Under the pieces are notes generated by a model, which saw only the letters and a program-made list of their open reading frames with translations, made no database searches and was not told the origin of the DNA. Below, piece after piece: positions 18,985 to 33,539 of a stretch of DNA of 64,000 nt; position 1 is the first letter of the stretch; each line of letters opens with the position of its first letter. Origin of the DNA: Eledone cirrhosa (lineage: Eukaryota > Mollusca > Cephalopoda > Octopoda > Eledonidae); the NCBI GenBank assembly GCA_964016885.1, contig OZ024740.1, positions 5,431,950 to 5,495,949 on the forward strand, in the 5' to 3' direction. Both the position numbers and the translations under genes were made by a program.

Positions 18985-21900
18985 CACTGTAAAATGGTCA
19001 TGTAGGTGTCAAGACAATAAGCCCCCAGTCCACACTGTAAAATGGTCATGTAGGTGTCATGACAATAAGCCCCCAGTCCACACTGTAAGGTGGTCCTGTA
19101 GGTGTCATGACAATAAGCCCCCAGTCCACACTGTAAAGTGGTCATGTATGTGTCATAACAATAAGCCCCCAGTCCACATTGTAAGGTGGTCCTGTAGGCA
19201 TTAAGACAATAAGCTCCCAGTCCACACTGTAAAGTGGTCATGTAGGCATCAAGACAATCAGCCCCCAGTCCACACTGTAAAGTGGTCATGTAGGCATCAA
19301 GACAATAAGGCCCCAGTCCACACTGTAAAGTGGTCATGTAGGTGTCATGACAATAAACCCCCAGTCCACACTGTAAGGTGGTCCTGAACGTATTATGACA
19401 ATAAGCCCCCAGTCCACACTGTAAAGTGGTGATGTAGGTATCAAGACAATAAGTACCCAGTCCACACTGTAAATTGGACATGTAGGTGTCATGACAATAA
19501 GCACCCAGTCCACACTGTAAAGTGGTCATGTAGGTGTCATGAAAATAAGCCCCCAGTCCACACTGTAAAGTGTTCATGTAGGTGTCATGACAATAAGCCC
19601 CCAGTTTCACACTGTACAGTGGCCATGTAGGCATCAAGAAAATAATCCCCCAGTCAACACTGTAATGTGGTCATGTAGGTATCAAGACAAAAAGCCCCCA
19701 GTCCACACGGTAAAGTGGTCATGTAGGTATCAAGACAATAAGCCCCCAGTCCACACTATAAAGTGGTCATGTAGGCACCAAGACAATAAGCTCCCAGTCA
19801 ACACTGTAAAGTGGTCATGTAGGTGTCATGTCAATAAGCCCCCAGACCACACTGTAAAGTGGTCATGTAGGCATCAAGACAATAAGCCCCCAGTCAACAC
19901 TGTAAAGCGGTCATGTAGGCATCAAGACAATAAGCCCCCAGTCCACACTGTAAAGTGGTCATGTAGGCATCAATACAATAATCCCCCAGTCCACACCGTA
20001 AAGTGGTCATGTAGGCACCAAGACAATAAGCTCCCAGTCCACACTGTAAAGTGGTCATGTAGGTGTCAAGACAATAAGCCCCCATTCCACACTGTAAAGT
20101 GGTCCTATGGGCATCAAGACAATAAGCCCCCAGTCGACACTGTAAAGTGGTCATGTAGGCATCAAGACAATAATCCCCCAGTCCATACTGTAATGTGGTC
20201 ATGTAGGCATCAAGACAATAAGCCCGCAGTCCACACTGTACAGTGGTCATGTATGTGTCATGACAATAAGCACCCAGTCCACACTGTAAAGAGGTCATGT
20301 AGGCATCAAGACAATAAGCCCCCAGTCCACATTGTAAAGTGGTCATGTACGTGTCAAGACAATAAGCCCCCATTCCACACTGTAAAGTGGTCGTGTAGGT
20401 GTCATGACAATAAGACCCCAGTCCACACTGTAAGGTGGTTCTGTAAGTGTCATGACAATAAGCCCCCAGTCCACACTCTAAAGTGGTCATGTAGGCATCA
20501 AGACAATAAGCCCCCAGTCCACACTGTAAAGTGGTCATGTAGGTGTAATGACAATAAGCCCCCAGTCCACACTGTAAAGTGGTCATGTAGGTATCAAAAC
20601 AATAATCCCCCAGTCCACACTGTAAAGTGGTTATGTATGTGTCATAACAATAAGCCCCCAGTCCACATTGCTAGGTGGTCCTGTAGGAATTAAGACAATA
20701 AGCCACCAGTCCACACTGTAAAGTGGTCATGTAGGTGTCAAGACAATAAGCCCCCAGTGTCACACTGTAAAGTGCTCATGTAGGCATCAAGACAATAAGC
20801 CCCCAGTCCACACTGTAAAGTGGTCATGTAGGCATTACGACAATAAGCCCCCTGTGCCACACTGTAAAGTGGTCATGTAGGCATCAAGACAATAAGCCCA
20901 CAGTCCACACTGTAAAGTGGTCATGTAGGCATCAAGACAATAAGCCCCCAGTCCACACTGTAAAGTGGTCATGTAGGCATCAAGACAATATTCCCCCAGT
21001 CCACACTGTAAAGTGGTCATGTAGGCATAAAGACAATAAGCCCCCAGTCCACACTGTAAAGTGGTCATGTAGGCATTACGACAATAAGCCCCCAGTGCCA
21101 CACTGTAAAGTGGTCATGTAGGCATCAAGACAATAAGCCCACAGTCCACACTGTAAAGTGGTCATGTAGGCATCAAGACAATAAGCCCACAGTCCACACT
21201 GTAAAGTGGTCATGTAGGCATCAAGACAATAAGCCCCCAGTCCACACTGTAAAGTGGTCATGTAGGCATCAAGACAATAATCCCCCAGTCCACACTGTAA
21301 AGTGGTCATCTAGGCATAAAGACAATAAGCTCCCAGTCCACACTGTAATGTGGTCCTGTAAGTGTCATGACAATAAGCCCCCAGTCCACACTCTAAAGTG
21401 GTCATGTAGGCATCAAGACAATAATCCCCCAGTCCACACTGTAAAGTGGTCATGTAGGTGTCATGTCAATAAGCCCCCATCCCACACTGTAAAGTGGTCA
21501 TGTAGGCATCAAGACAAAAATCCCCCAGTCCACACTGTAAAGTGTTCATGTAGGCATCAAGACAATAAGACCCCTGACCACACTGTAAATTGTCATGTAG
21601 GTGTCAAGACAATAAGCCCCCAGTCCACACTGTGAAGTGGTCATGTAGGTGTCATGATAATAAGTTCCCAGTCCACATTGTAAGGTTGTCATGTAGGTGT
21701 CATGACAATAAGCCCCCAGTCCACATTCTAAAGTGGTCATGTAGGCATCAAGACAATAAGCCCCCAGTCCACAGTGTAAAGTGTTCATGTATGTGTCATA
21801 ACAATAAGCCCCCAGTCCACACTGTAAGGTGGGCCTGTAGGCATTAAGACAATAAGCCCCCAGTCCACACTGTAAAGTGGTCATGTAGACATCAAGACAA

Positions 21901-21990
21901 TAATCCCCCAGTCCACACTGTAAAGTGGTCATGTAGGCATCAAGACAATAAGCCCCCAGTCCACACTGTAAAATGGTCATGTATGTGTCA
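18985..21990 (+). repeat. About 3-kb block, copy A of a long-range duplication
   Basis: It matches about 24846-27740 monomer by monomer. The offset is 5861 bp at 19040/24901 (AAATGGTCAT) and at 19382/25243 (TCCTGAACG), 5908 bp at 21076/26984, and 5765 bp at 21664/27429. Offset changes are near whole monomers, as expected from later gains and losses. Confidence 0.85.
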
Positions 21991-24845
21991 TGACGATAAT
22001 CCCCCGGTCCACACTGTAAAGTGGTCATGTAGGTGTCATGACAATAAGCACCCAGTCCCCACTGTAAAGGTTTCATGTAGGCATCATGACAATAAGCACC
22101 CAGTCCACACTGTAAAGTGGACATGTAGGTGTCATGACAATAAGCCCCCAGTCCACACTATAAAGTGGTCATGTAGGCACCAAGACAATAAGCTCCCAGT
22201 CAACACTGTAAAGTGGTCATGTAGGTGTCATGTCAATAAGCCCCCAGACCACACTGTAAAGTGGTCATGTAGGCATCAAGACAATAAGCCCCCAGTCAAC
22301 ACTGTAAAGCGGTCATGTAGGCATCAAGACAATAAGCACCCAGTCCCCACTGTAAAGGTTTAATGTAGGCATCATGACAATAAGCACCCAGTCCACACTG
22401 TAAAGTGAACATGTAGGTGTCATGACAATAAGCCCCCAGTCCACACTCTAAAGTGTTCATGTAGGTGTCATGACAATAAGCCCCCAGTTTCACACTGTAA
22501 AGTGGTCATGTAGGCATCAAGAAAATAATCCCCCAGTCCACACTGTAATGTGGTCATGTAGGCAGCAAGACAATAAGCCGCCAGTCCACACTGTAAAGTG
22601 GTCATGTAGGTATCAAGACAATAAGCCCCCAGTCCACACTATAAAGTGGTCATGTAGGCACCAAGACAATAAGCTCCCAGACAACACTGTAAAGTGGTCA
22701 TGTAGGTGTCAAGACAATAAGCCCCCAGTCCACACTGTAAGGTGGTCCTGTAGGTGTCATGACAATAAGCCCCCAGTCCACACTGTAAAGTGGTCATGTA
22801 GGCATCAAGACAATAAGCTCCCAGTCCACACTGTAAAGTGGTCATGTAGGTGTCAAGACAATAAATCGCCTGTCCACACTGTAAAGTGGTCATGTAGGTG
22901 TCATGACAATAAACCCCCAATCCACGCTGTAAATTGGTCCTGTAGGTGTCATGACAATAAGCCCCCAGTCCACACTGTGAAGTGGAAATGTAGGCATCAA
23001 GACAATAAGGCCCCAGTCCACACTGTAAAGTGGTCATGTAGGTGTCATGACGATAATCCCCCGGTCCACACTGTAAAGTGGTCATGTAGGCATCATGACA
23101 ATAAGCACCCAGTCCACACTGTAAAGTGGACATGTAGGTGTCATGACAATAAGCCCCCAGTCCACACTATAAAGTGGTCATGTAGGCACCAAGACAATAA
23201 GCTCCCAGTCAACACTGTAAAGTTGTCATGTAGGTGTCATGTCAATAAGCCCCCAGACCACACTGTAAAGTGGTCATGTAGGCATCAAGACAATAAGCCC
23301 CCAGTCAACACTGTAAAGCGGTCATGTAGCCATCAAGACAATAAGCACCCAGTCCCCACTGTAAAGGTTTAATGTAGGCATCATGACAATAAGCACCCAG
23401 TCCACACTGTAAAGTGTTCATGTAGGTGTCATGACAATAAGCCCCCAGTTTCACACTGTAAAGTGGTCATGTAGGCATCAAGAAAATAATCCCCCAGTCC
23501 ACACTGTAATGTGGTCATGTAGGCAGCAAGACAATAAGCCGCCAGTCCACACTGTAAAGTGGTCATGTAGGTATCAAGACAAAAAGCCCCCAGTCCACAC
23601 TGTAAAGTGGTCATGTAGGTATCAAGACAATAAGCCCCCAGTCCACACTATAAAGTGGTCATGTAGGCACCAAGACAATAAGCTCCCAGTCAACACTGTA
23701 AAGTGGTCATGTAGGTGTCAAGACAATATGCCCCCATTCCACACTGTAAAGTGGTCATGTAGGTGCCATGACAATAATCCCCCAGTCCACACTGTAAGGT
23801 GGTCCTGTAGGTGTCATGACAATAAGCCCCCAGTCCACACTGTAAAGTGGTCATGTAGGCATCAAGACAATAAGCCCCCAGACCACACTGTAAATTGGTC
23901 ATGTATGTGGCATGACAATAAGCCCCCAGTCCACACTGTGATGTGGAAATGTAGGCATCAAGACAATAAGGCCCCAGTCCACACTGTAAAGTGGTCATGT
24001 AGGCGTCATGACGATAATCCCCCGGTCCACACTGTAAAGTGGTCATGTAGGTGTCATGACAATAAGCACCCAGTCCCCACTGTAAAGGTTTCATGTAGGC
24101 ATCATGACAATAAGCACCCAGTCCACACTGTAAAGTGGACATGTAGGTGTCATGACAATAAGCCCCCAGTCCTCACTATAAAGTGGTCATGTAGGCACCA
24201 AGACAATAAGCTCCCAGTCAACACTGTAAAGTGGTCATGTAGGTGTCATGTCAATAAGCCCCCAGACCACACTGTAAAGTGGTCATGTAGGCATCAAGAC
24301 AATAAGCCCCCAGTCAACACTGTAAAGCGGTCATGTAGGCATCAAGACCTTAAGCACCCAGTCCCCACTGTAAAGGTTTAATGTAGGCATCATGACAATA
24401 AGCACCCAGTCCACACTGTAGTGTGGTCATGTAGGCATCAAGACAATAAGCCCCCAGTCCACACTGTAAAGTGGTCATGTAGGCATCAAGACAATAAGCT
24501 CCCAGTCCACACTGTAAAGTGGTCATGTAGGTGTCAAGACAATAAATCGCCTGTCCACACTGTAAAGTGGTCATGTAGGTGTCATGACAATAAACCCCCA
24601 ATCCACGCTGTAAATTGGTCCTGTAGGTGTCATGACAATAAGCCCCCAGTCCACACTGTAAAGTGGTCATGTACGTGTCAAGACAATAAGCTCCCAGTCC
24701 ACACTGTAAAGTGGTCATGTAGGTGTCATGACAATAAGCACCCAGTCCCCACTGTAAAGGTTTCATGTAGGTATCAAGACAATAATCCCCCAGTCCACAC
24801 CGTAAAGTGGTAATGTAGGCATCAAGACAATATTCGACCAGTCCA

Positions 24846-27740
24846 CACTGTAAATTGGTCATGTAGGTGTCAAGACAATAAGCCCCCAGTCCACACTGTA
24901 AAATGGTCATGTAGGTGTCATGACAATAAGCCCCCAGTCCACACTGTAAGGTGGTCCTGTAGGTGTCATGACAATAAGCCCCCAGTCCACACTGTAAAGT
25001 GGTCATGTATGTGTCATAACAATAAGCCCCCAGTCCACATTGTAAGGTGGTCCTGTAGGCATTAAGACAATAAGCTCCCAGTCCACACTGTAAAGTGGTC
25101 ATGTAGGCATCAAGACAATCAGCCCCCAGTCCACACTGTAAAGTGGTCATGTAGGCATCAAGACAATAAGGCCCCAGTCCACACTGTAAAGTGGTCATGT
25201 AGGTGTCATGACAATAAACCCCCAGTCCACACTGTAAGGTGGTCCTGAACGTGTTATGACAATAAGCCCCCAGTCCACACTGTAAAGTGGTGATGTAGGT
25301 ATCAAGACAATAAGTACCCAGTCCACACTATAAATTGGACATGTAGGTGTCATGACAATAAGCACCCAGTCCACACTGTAAAGTGGTCATGTAGGTGTCA
25401 TGAAAATAAGCCCCCACTCCACACTGTAAAGTGTTCATGTAGGTGTCATGACAATAAGCCCCCAGTTTCACACTGTACAGTGGTCATGTAGGCATCAAGA
25501 AAATAATCCCCCAGTCAACACTGTAATGTGGTCATGTAGGTATCAAGACAAAAAGCCCCCAGTCCACACTGTAAAGTGGTCATGTAGGTATCAAGACAAT
25601 AAGCCCCCAGTCCACACTATAAAGTGGTCATGTAGGCACCAAGACAATAAGCTCCCAGTCAACACTGTAAAGTGGTCATGTAGGTGTCATGTCAATAAGC
25701 CCCCAGACCACACTGTAAAGTGGTCATGTAGGCATCAAGACAATAAGCCCCCAGTCAACACTGTAAAGCGGTCATGTAGGCATCAAGACAATAAGCCCCT
25801 AGTCCACACTGTAAAGTGGTCATGTAGGCATCAATACAATAATCCCCCAGTCCACACCGTAAAGTGGTCATGTAGGCACCAAGACAATAAGCTCCCAGTC
25901 CACACTGTAAAGTGGTCATGTAGGTGTCAAGACAATAAGCCCCCATTCCACACTGTAAGTGGTCCTATGGGCATCAAGACAATAAGCCCACAGTCCACAC
26001 TGTAAAGTGGTCATATAGGCATCAAGACAATAAGCCCCCAGTCGACACTGTAAAGTGGTCATGTAGGCATCAAGACAATAATCCCCCAGTCCATACTGTA
26101 ATGTGGTCATGTAGGCATCAAGACAATAAGCCCGCAGTCCACACTGTACAGTGGTCATGTATGTGTCATGACAATAAGCACCCAGTCCACACTGTAAAGA
26201 GGTCATGTAGGCATCAAGACAATAAGCCCCCAGTCCACATTGTAAAGTGGTCATGTACGTGTCAAGACAATAAGCCCCCATTCCACACTGTAAAGTGGTC
26301 GTGTAGGTGTCATGACAATAAGACCCCAGTCCACACTGTAAGGTGGTTCTGTAAGTGTCATGACAATAAACCCCCAGTCCACACTCTAAAGTGGTCATGT
26401 AGGCATCAAGACAATAAGCCCCCAGTCCACACTGTAAAGTGGTCATGTAGGTGTAATGACAATAAGCCCCCAGTCCACACTGTAAAGTGGTCATGTAGGT
26501 ATCAAAACAATAAGCCCCCAGTCCACACTGTAAAGTGGTTATGTATGTGTCATAACAATAAGCCCCCAGTCCACATTGCTAGGTGGTCCTGTAGGAATTA
26601 AGACAATAAGCCACCAGTCCACACTGTAAAGTGGTCATGTAGGTGTCAAGACAATAAGCCCCCAGTGTCACACTGTAAAGTGCTCATGTAGGCATCAAGA
26701 CAATAAGCCCCCAGTCCACACTGTAAAGTGGTCATGTAGGCATTACGACAATAAGCCCCCTGTGCCACACTGTAAAGTGGTCATGTAGGCATCAAGACAA
26801 TAAGCCCACAGTCCACACTGTAAAGTGGTCATGTAGGCATCAAGACAATAAGCCCCCAGTCCACACTGTAAAGTGGTCATGTAGGCATCAAGACAATATT
26901 CCCCCAGTCCACACTGTAAAGTGGTCACATAGGCATAAAGACAATAAGCCCCCAGTCCACACTGTAAAGTGGTCATGTAGGCATTACGACAATAAGCCCC
27001 CAGTGCCACACTGTAAAGTGGTCATGTAGGCATCAAGACAATAAGCCCACAGTCCACACTGTAAAGTGGTCATGTAGGCATCAAGACAATAAGCCCACAG
27101 TCCACACTGTAAAGTGGTCATGTAGGCATCAAGACAATAAGCCCCCAGTCCACACTGTAAAGTGGTCATGTAGGCATCAAGACAATAATCCCCCAGTCCA
27201 CACTGTAAAGTGGTCATCTAGGCATAAAGACAATAAGCCCCCAGTCCACACTGTAATGGGGTCCTGTAAGTGTCATGAAAATAAGCCCCCAGTCCACACT
27301 CTAAAGTGGTCATGTAGGCATCAAGACAATAATCCCCCTGACCACACTGTAAAGTGGTCATGTAGGTGTCAAGACAATAAGCCCCCAGTCCACACTGTGA
27401 AGTGGTCATGTAGGTGTCATGATAATAAGTTCCCAGTCCACATTGTAAGGTTGTCATGTAGGTGTCATGACAATAAGCCCCCAGTCCACATTCTAAAGTG
27501 GTCATGTAGGCATCAAGACAATAAGCCCCCAGTCCACAGTGTAAAGTGGTCATGTATGTGTCATAACAATAAGCCCCCAGTCCACACTGTAAGGTGGGCC
27601 TGTAGGCATTAAGACAATAAGCCCCCAGTCCACACTGTAAAGTGGTCATGTAGACATCAAGACAATAATCCCCAAGTCCACACTGTAAAGTGGTCATGTA
27701 GGCATCAAGACAATAAACCTCCAGTCCACACTGTAAAATG
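24846..27740 (+). repeat. About 3-kb block, copy B of the long-range duplication
   Basis: Partner of 18985-21990. Point differences between copies are few (for example GTATTATGAC versus GTGTTATGAC at the start), so the duplication is young relative to monomer divergence. A third, more diverged version of part of it follows at about 28.4-30.7 kb. Confidence 0.85.
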
Positions 27741-30700
27741 GTCATGTATGTGTCATAACAATAAACCCCCAGTCCACACTGTAAGGTGGTCCTGTAGGCA
27801 TTACGACAATAATCCCCCAGTCCACACTGTAAAGTGTTCATGTAGGCATCAAGACAATAAGCCCACAGTCCACACTGTAAAGTGGTCATGTAGGCATCAA
27901 GACAATAAGCCCCCAGTCCACACTGTAAAGTGGTCATGTAGATGTCAAGACAATAAGCCCCCAGTGTCACACTGTAAAGTGGTCATGTAGATGTAAAGAC
28001 AATAAGCGCCCGGTGTCACACTGTAAAGTACTCATGTAGGTATCAAGACAATAAACCCCCGGTCCACACTGTAAAGTGGTCATGTAGGTGTCATGACAAT
28101 AAGCCCCCAGTCCACACTGTAAAGTGGTCATGTAGGTATCAAAACAATAAGCCCCCAGTCCACACTGTAAAGTGGTCATGTAGGCATCAAGACAATAAGC
28201 TCCCAGTCCACACTCTAAAGTGGTCATGTAGGTGTCATGACAATAAGCCCCCAGTCCACACTGTAAAGTGGTCATGTAGGAATTAAGACAATAAGCCACC
28301 AGTCCACCCTGTAAAGTGGTCATGTAGGTGTCAAGACAATAAACCCCCAGTGTCACACTGTAAAGTGGTCATGTAGGCATCAAGACAATAAGCCCCCAGT
28401 CCACACTGTAAAGTGGTCATGTAGGTGTCATGACAATAAGCCCCCAGTCCACACTGTAAAGTGGTCCTATGGGCATCAAGACAATAAGCCCACAGTCCAC
28501 ACTGTAAAGTGGTCATATAGGCATCAAGAAAATAAGCCCCCAGTCGGCACTGTAAAGTGGTCATGTAGGCATCAAAACAATAAGCCCCCAATCCATACTG
28601 TAATGTGGTCATGTAGGCATCAAGACAATAAGCCCGCAGTCCACACTGTAAAGTGGTCATGTAGGTGTCATGACAATAAGCACCCAGTCCACACTGTAAA
28701 GAGGTCATGTAGGCATCAAGACAATAATCCCCCAGTACACACTGTAAAGTGGTCATGTACGTGTCAAGACAATAAGCCCCCAGTCCACACTGTAAAGTAG
28801 TCGTGTAGGTGTCATGACAATAATCCTCCAGTCCACACTCTAAAGTGGTCATGTAGGCATGAAGACAATAAGGCCCCAGTCCACACTGTAAAGTTGTCAT
28901 GTAGGTGTCATGACAATAAGCCCCCAGTCGACACTGTAAAGTGGTCATGTAGGTATCAAAACAATAAGCCCCCTGTCCACACTGTAAAGTGGTCATGTAG
29001 GTATCAAAACAATAAGCCCCCAGTCAACACTGTAAAGTGGTCATATATGTGTCATAACAATAAGCCCCCAGTCCACACTGTTAGGTGGTCCTGTAGGAAT
29101 TAAGACAATAAGCCACCAGTCCACACTGTAAAGTGTTCATGTAGGTGTCAAGATAATAAACCCCCAGTGTCACACTGTAAAGTGCTCATGTAGGCATCAA
29201 GACAATAAGCCCCCAGTCCACACTGTAAAGTGGTCATGTAGGTATTACGACAATAAGCCCCCAGTGCCACACTGTAAAGTGGTCATGTAGGCATCAAGAC
29301 AATAAGCCCACAGTCCACACTGTAAAGTGGTCATGTAGGCATCAAGACAATAAGCTCCCAGTCCACACTGTAAAGTGGTCATGTAGGCATCAAGACAATA
29401 ATCCGCCAGTCCACACTGTAAAGTGGTCATGTAGGCATAAAGACAATAAGCCCCCAGCCCACACTGTAAAGTGGTCATGTAGGCATCAAGACAATAAGCC
29501 CACAGTCCACACTGTAAAGTGGTCATGTAGACATCAAGACAATAAGCCCCCAGTCCACACTGTAAAGTGGTCATTTAGGCATCAAGACAATAATCCCCCA
29601 GTCCACACTGTAAAGTGGTCATGTAGGCATAAAGGCAATAAGCCCCCAGTCCACACTGTAATGTGGTCCTGTAAGTGTCATGACAATAAGCCCTCAGTCC
29701 ACATTCTAAAGTGGTCATGTAGGCATCAAGACAATAATCCCCCAGTCCACACTGTAAAGTGGTCATGTAGGCATCAAGACAATAACCCCCCTGACCACAC
29801 TGTAAAGTGGTCATGTAGGTGTCAAGAAAATAAGCCCCCAGTCCACACTGTAAAGTGGTCATGTACGTGTCAAGACAATAAGCCCCCAGTCCACACTGTG
29901 AAGTGGTCATGTAGGTGTCATGATAATAAGTCCCCAGTCCACATTGTAAGGTTGTCATGTAGGTGTCATGACAATAAGCCCCCAGTCCACAGTGTAAAGT
30001 GGTCATGTATGTGTCGTAACAATAAGCCCCCAGTCCACACTGTAAGGTGGTCATGTAGGCATTAAGACAATAAGCCCCTAGTCGACACTGTAAAGTGGTC
30101 ATGTAGGCATCAAGACAAAAATCCCCCAGTCCACACTGTAAAGTGGTCATGTAGGCATCAAGACAATAACCCCCCTGACCACACTGTAAAGTGGTCATGT
30201 AGGTGTCAAGACAATAAGTCCCCAGTCCACACTGTAAAGTGGTCATGTACGTGTCAAGACAATAAGCCCCCAGTCCACACTGTGAAGTGGTCATGTAGGT
30301 GTCATGACAATAAGCCCCCAGTCCACAGTGTAAAGTGGTCATGTATGTGTCGTAACAATAAGCCCCCAGTCCACACTGTAAGGTGGTCCTGTAGGCATTA
30401 AGACAATAAGCCCCCAGTCCACACTGTAAAGTGGTCATGTAGGGATCAAGACAATAATCTCCCATTCCACACTGTAAAATCGTCATGTAGGCATCAAGAC
30501 AATAAGCCCCCAGTCCACACTGTAAAGTGGTCATGTAGGCATCAAGACAATAATCCCCCAGTCCACACTGTAAAGTAGTCATGTAGGCATAAAGACAATA
30601 AGCCCCCAGACCACACTGTAAGGTGGTCCTGTAAGTGTCATGACAATAAGCCCCCAGTCCACACTCTAAAGTGGTCATGTAGGCATCAAGACAATAATCC

Positions 30701-33539
30701 CTCAGTCCACACTGTAAAGTGGTCATGTAGGTGTCATGTCAATAAGCCCCCATCCCACACTGTAAAGTGGTCATGTAGGCATCAAGACAATAAGCCCCCA
30801 GTCCACACTGTAAAGTGGTCATGTAGACATCAAGACAAAAATCCCCCAGTCCACACTGTAAAGTGGTCATGTAGGCATCAAGACAATAAGCCCCCTGACC
30901 ACGCTGTAAAGTGGTCATGTAGGTGTCAAGACAATAAGCCCCCAGTCCACACTGTAAAGTGGTCATGTATGTGTCGTAACAATAAGCCCCCAGTCCACAC
31001 TGTAAGGTGGTCCTGTAGGCATTAAGACAATAACCCCCAGTCCACACTGTAAAGTGGTCATGTAGGCATCAAGACAATAAGCCCCCAGTCCACACTGTAA
31101 AGTGGTCATGTAGGCATCAAGACAATAAGCCCCCAGTCCACAGTGTAAAGTGGTCATGTATGTGTCATAACAATAAGCCCCCAGTCCACACTGTAAGGTG
31201 GGCCTGTAGGCATCAAGAAAAAAATCCCCCAGTCCACACTGTAAAGTGGTCATGTAGGCATCAAGACAATAAGCCCCCTGACCACACTGTAAAGTGGTCA
31301 TGTAGGTGTCAAGACAATAAGCCCCCAGTCCACACTGTAAAGTGGTCATGTATGTGTCATAACAATAAGCCCCCAGTCCACACTGTAAGGTGGTCCTGTA
31401 GGCATTAAGACAATAATCCCCCAGTCCACACTGTAAAGTGGTCATGTAGGCATCAAGACAATAAGCCCCCAGTCCACACTTCAAAGTGGTCATGTAGGTG
31501 TCAAGACAATAAGCGCCCAGTGTCACACTGTAAAGTACTCATGTAGGCATCAAGACAATAAGCCCGCAGTCGACACTGTCAAGTGGTCATGTACCTGTCA
31601 AGACAAAAAGCCCCCAGTCTACACTGTAAAGTGGTCATGTTGGTGTCATGACAATAAGCCCCCAGTCCACATTGTAAGGTGGTCCTGTAGGTGTCATGAC
31701 AATAAGCCCCCAGTCCACACTGTAAAGTGGTCATGTAAGTATCAAGACAATAAACCCCCAGTCCACACTGTAAAGTGGTCATGTAGGCATCAAGACAATA
31801 AGCCGCCAGTCCACACTGTAAAGTGGTCATGTAGGTGTCAAGACAATAAGCCCCCAGTCCACACTGTAAAGTGGTCATGTAGGTATCGAGACAATAAACC
31901 CCCAGTCCACACTGTAAAGTGGTCATGTAGGTGTCATGACAATAAGCCCCCAGTCCACACTGTAAAGTGGTCCTATGGGCATCAAGACAATAAACTCCCA
32001 GTCCACACTGTAAAGTGATCATGTAGGTGTCATGACAATAAGCCCCCAGTCCACACTGTAAAGTGGTCATGTAGGTATCAAATCAATAAGCCCCCAGTCC
32101 ACACTGTAAAGTAGTCATGTAGGCATCAAGACAATAAGCCCCCAGTCCACACTGTAAGGTGGTCATGTAGGCATCAAGCAATAAGCCCCAGTCCACACTG
32201 TAAAGTGGTGATGTAGGTGTCATGTCAATAAGCCCCCACTCTACACTGTAAAGTGATCATGTGGGCATCAAGACAATAAGCCCTTAGTCCACACTGTAAA
32301 GTGGTCATGTAGGCATCAAGACAATAAGCCCCCAGTCCACACTGTAAGGTGGTCATGTAGGCATCAAGCAATAAGCCCCAGTCCACACTGTAAAGTGGTG
32401 ATGTAGGCATCAAGACAATAAGCCCCCAGTCCATACTGTAAAGTGGTCATGTAGGCATCAAGACAATAAGCCCCCAGTCCATACTGTAAAGTGGTCATGT
32501 AGGCATCAAGACAATAAGCCCCCAGTCCACGCTGTAAAGTGGTCATGTAGGTGTCATTACAATAAGCCCCCAGTCCACACTGTAAAGTGGTCATGTAGGC
32601 ATCAAGACAATAAGGCCCCAGTCCACACTGTAAAGTGATCATGTAGTCATCAAGACAATAAGCTCCCAGTCAACACTGTAGAGTGGTCATGTAGGTGTCA
32701 TTTCAATAAGCCCCCACACCACACTGTAAAGTGGTCATGTAGGCATCAAGACAATAAGCCCCCAGTCGACTCTGTAAAGTGGTCATGTAGGCATCAAGAC
32801 AATAATCCCCTAGTCCACACTGTAAAGTGGTCATGTAGACATCAAGACAATAAGCCCCCAGTCCACACTGTAAAGTGGTCATGTAGGTGTCAAGACAATA
32901 AGCCCCCACTTCACACTGTAAAGTGGTCATGTAGGCATCAACACAATAAGCCCCCAGTCGACTCTGTAAAGTGGTCATGTAGGCATCAATACAATAATCC
33001 CCTAGTCCACACTGTAAAGTTGTCATGTAGGCATCAAGACAAAAACCCCCAGTCCAAACTGTAAAGTGGTCATGTAGGTGTCAAGACAATAAGCCCCCAG
33101 TCCACACGGTAAAGTGGTCATATAGGTGTCATGACAATAAGCCCCCAGTCCACACTGTAGGGTGGTCCTGTAGGTGTCATGACAATAAGCCCCCAGTCCA
33201 CACTGTAAAGTGGTCATGTAGGCATCAAGACAATAAGTAACCAGTCCACACTGTAAAGTGGTCATGTAGGTATCAAGACAATAATTACGCAGTCCACACT
33301 GTAAAGTGGTCATGTAGGTGTCATGACAATAACCACCCAGTCCACACTGTAAAGTGGTCATGTAGGTGTCATTACAATTAGCCCCCAGTCCACACTGTAA
33401 AGTGGTCATGTAGGCATCAAGACAATAAGCCCCCAGTCCACACTGTAAAGTGGTCATGTAGGCATCAAGACAATAACCCCCCAGTCCACACTGTAAAGTG
33501 GTCATGTATGTGTCATGACAATAAGCTCCCAGTGTCACA

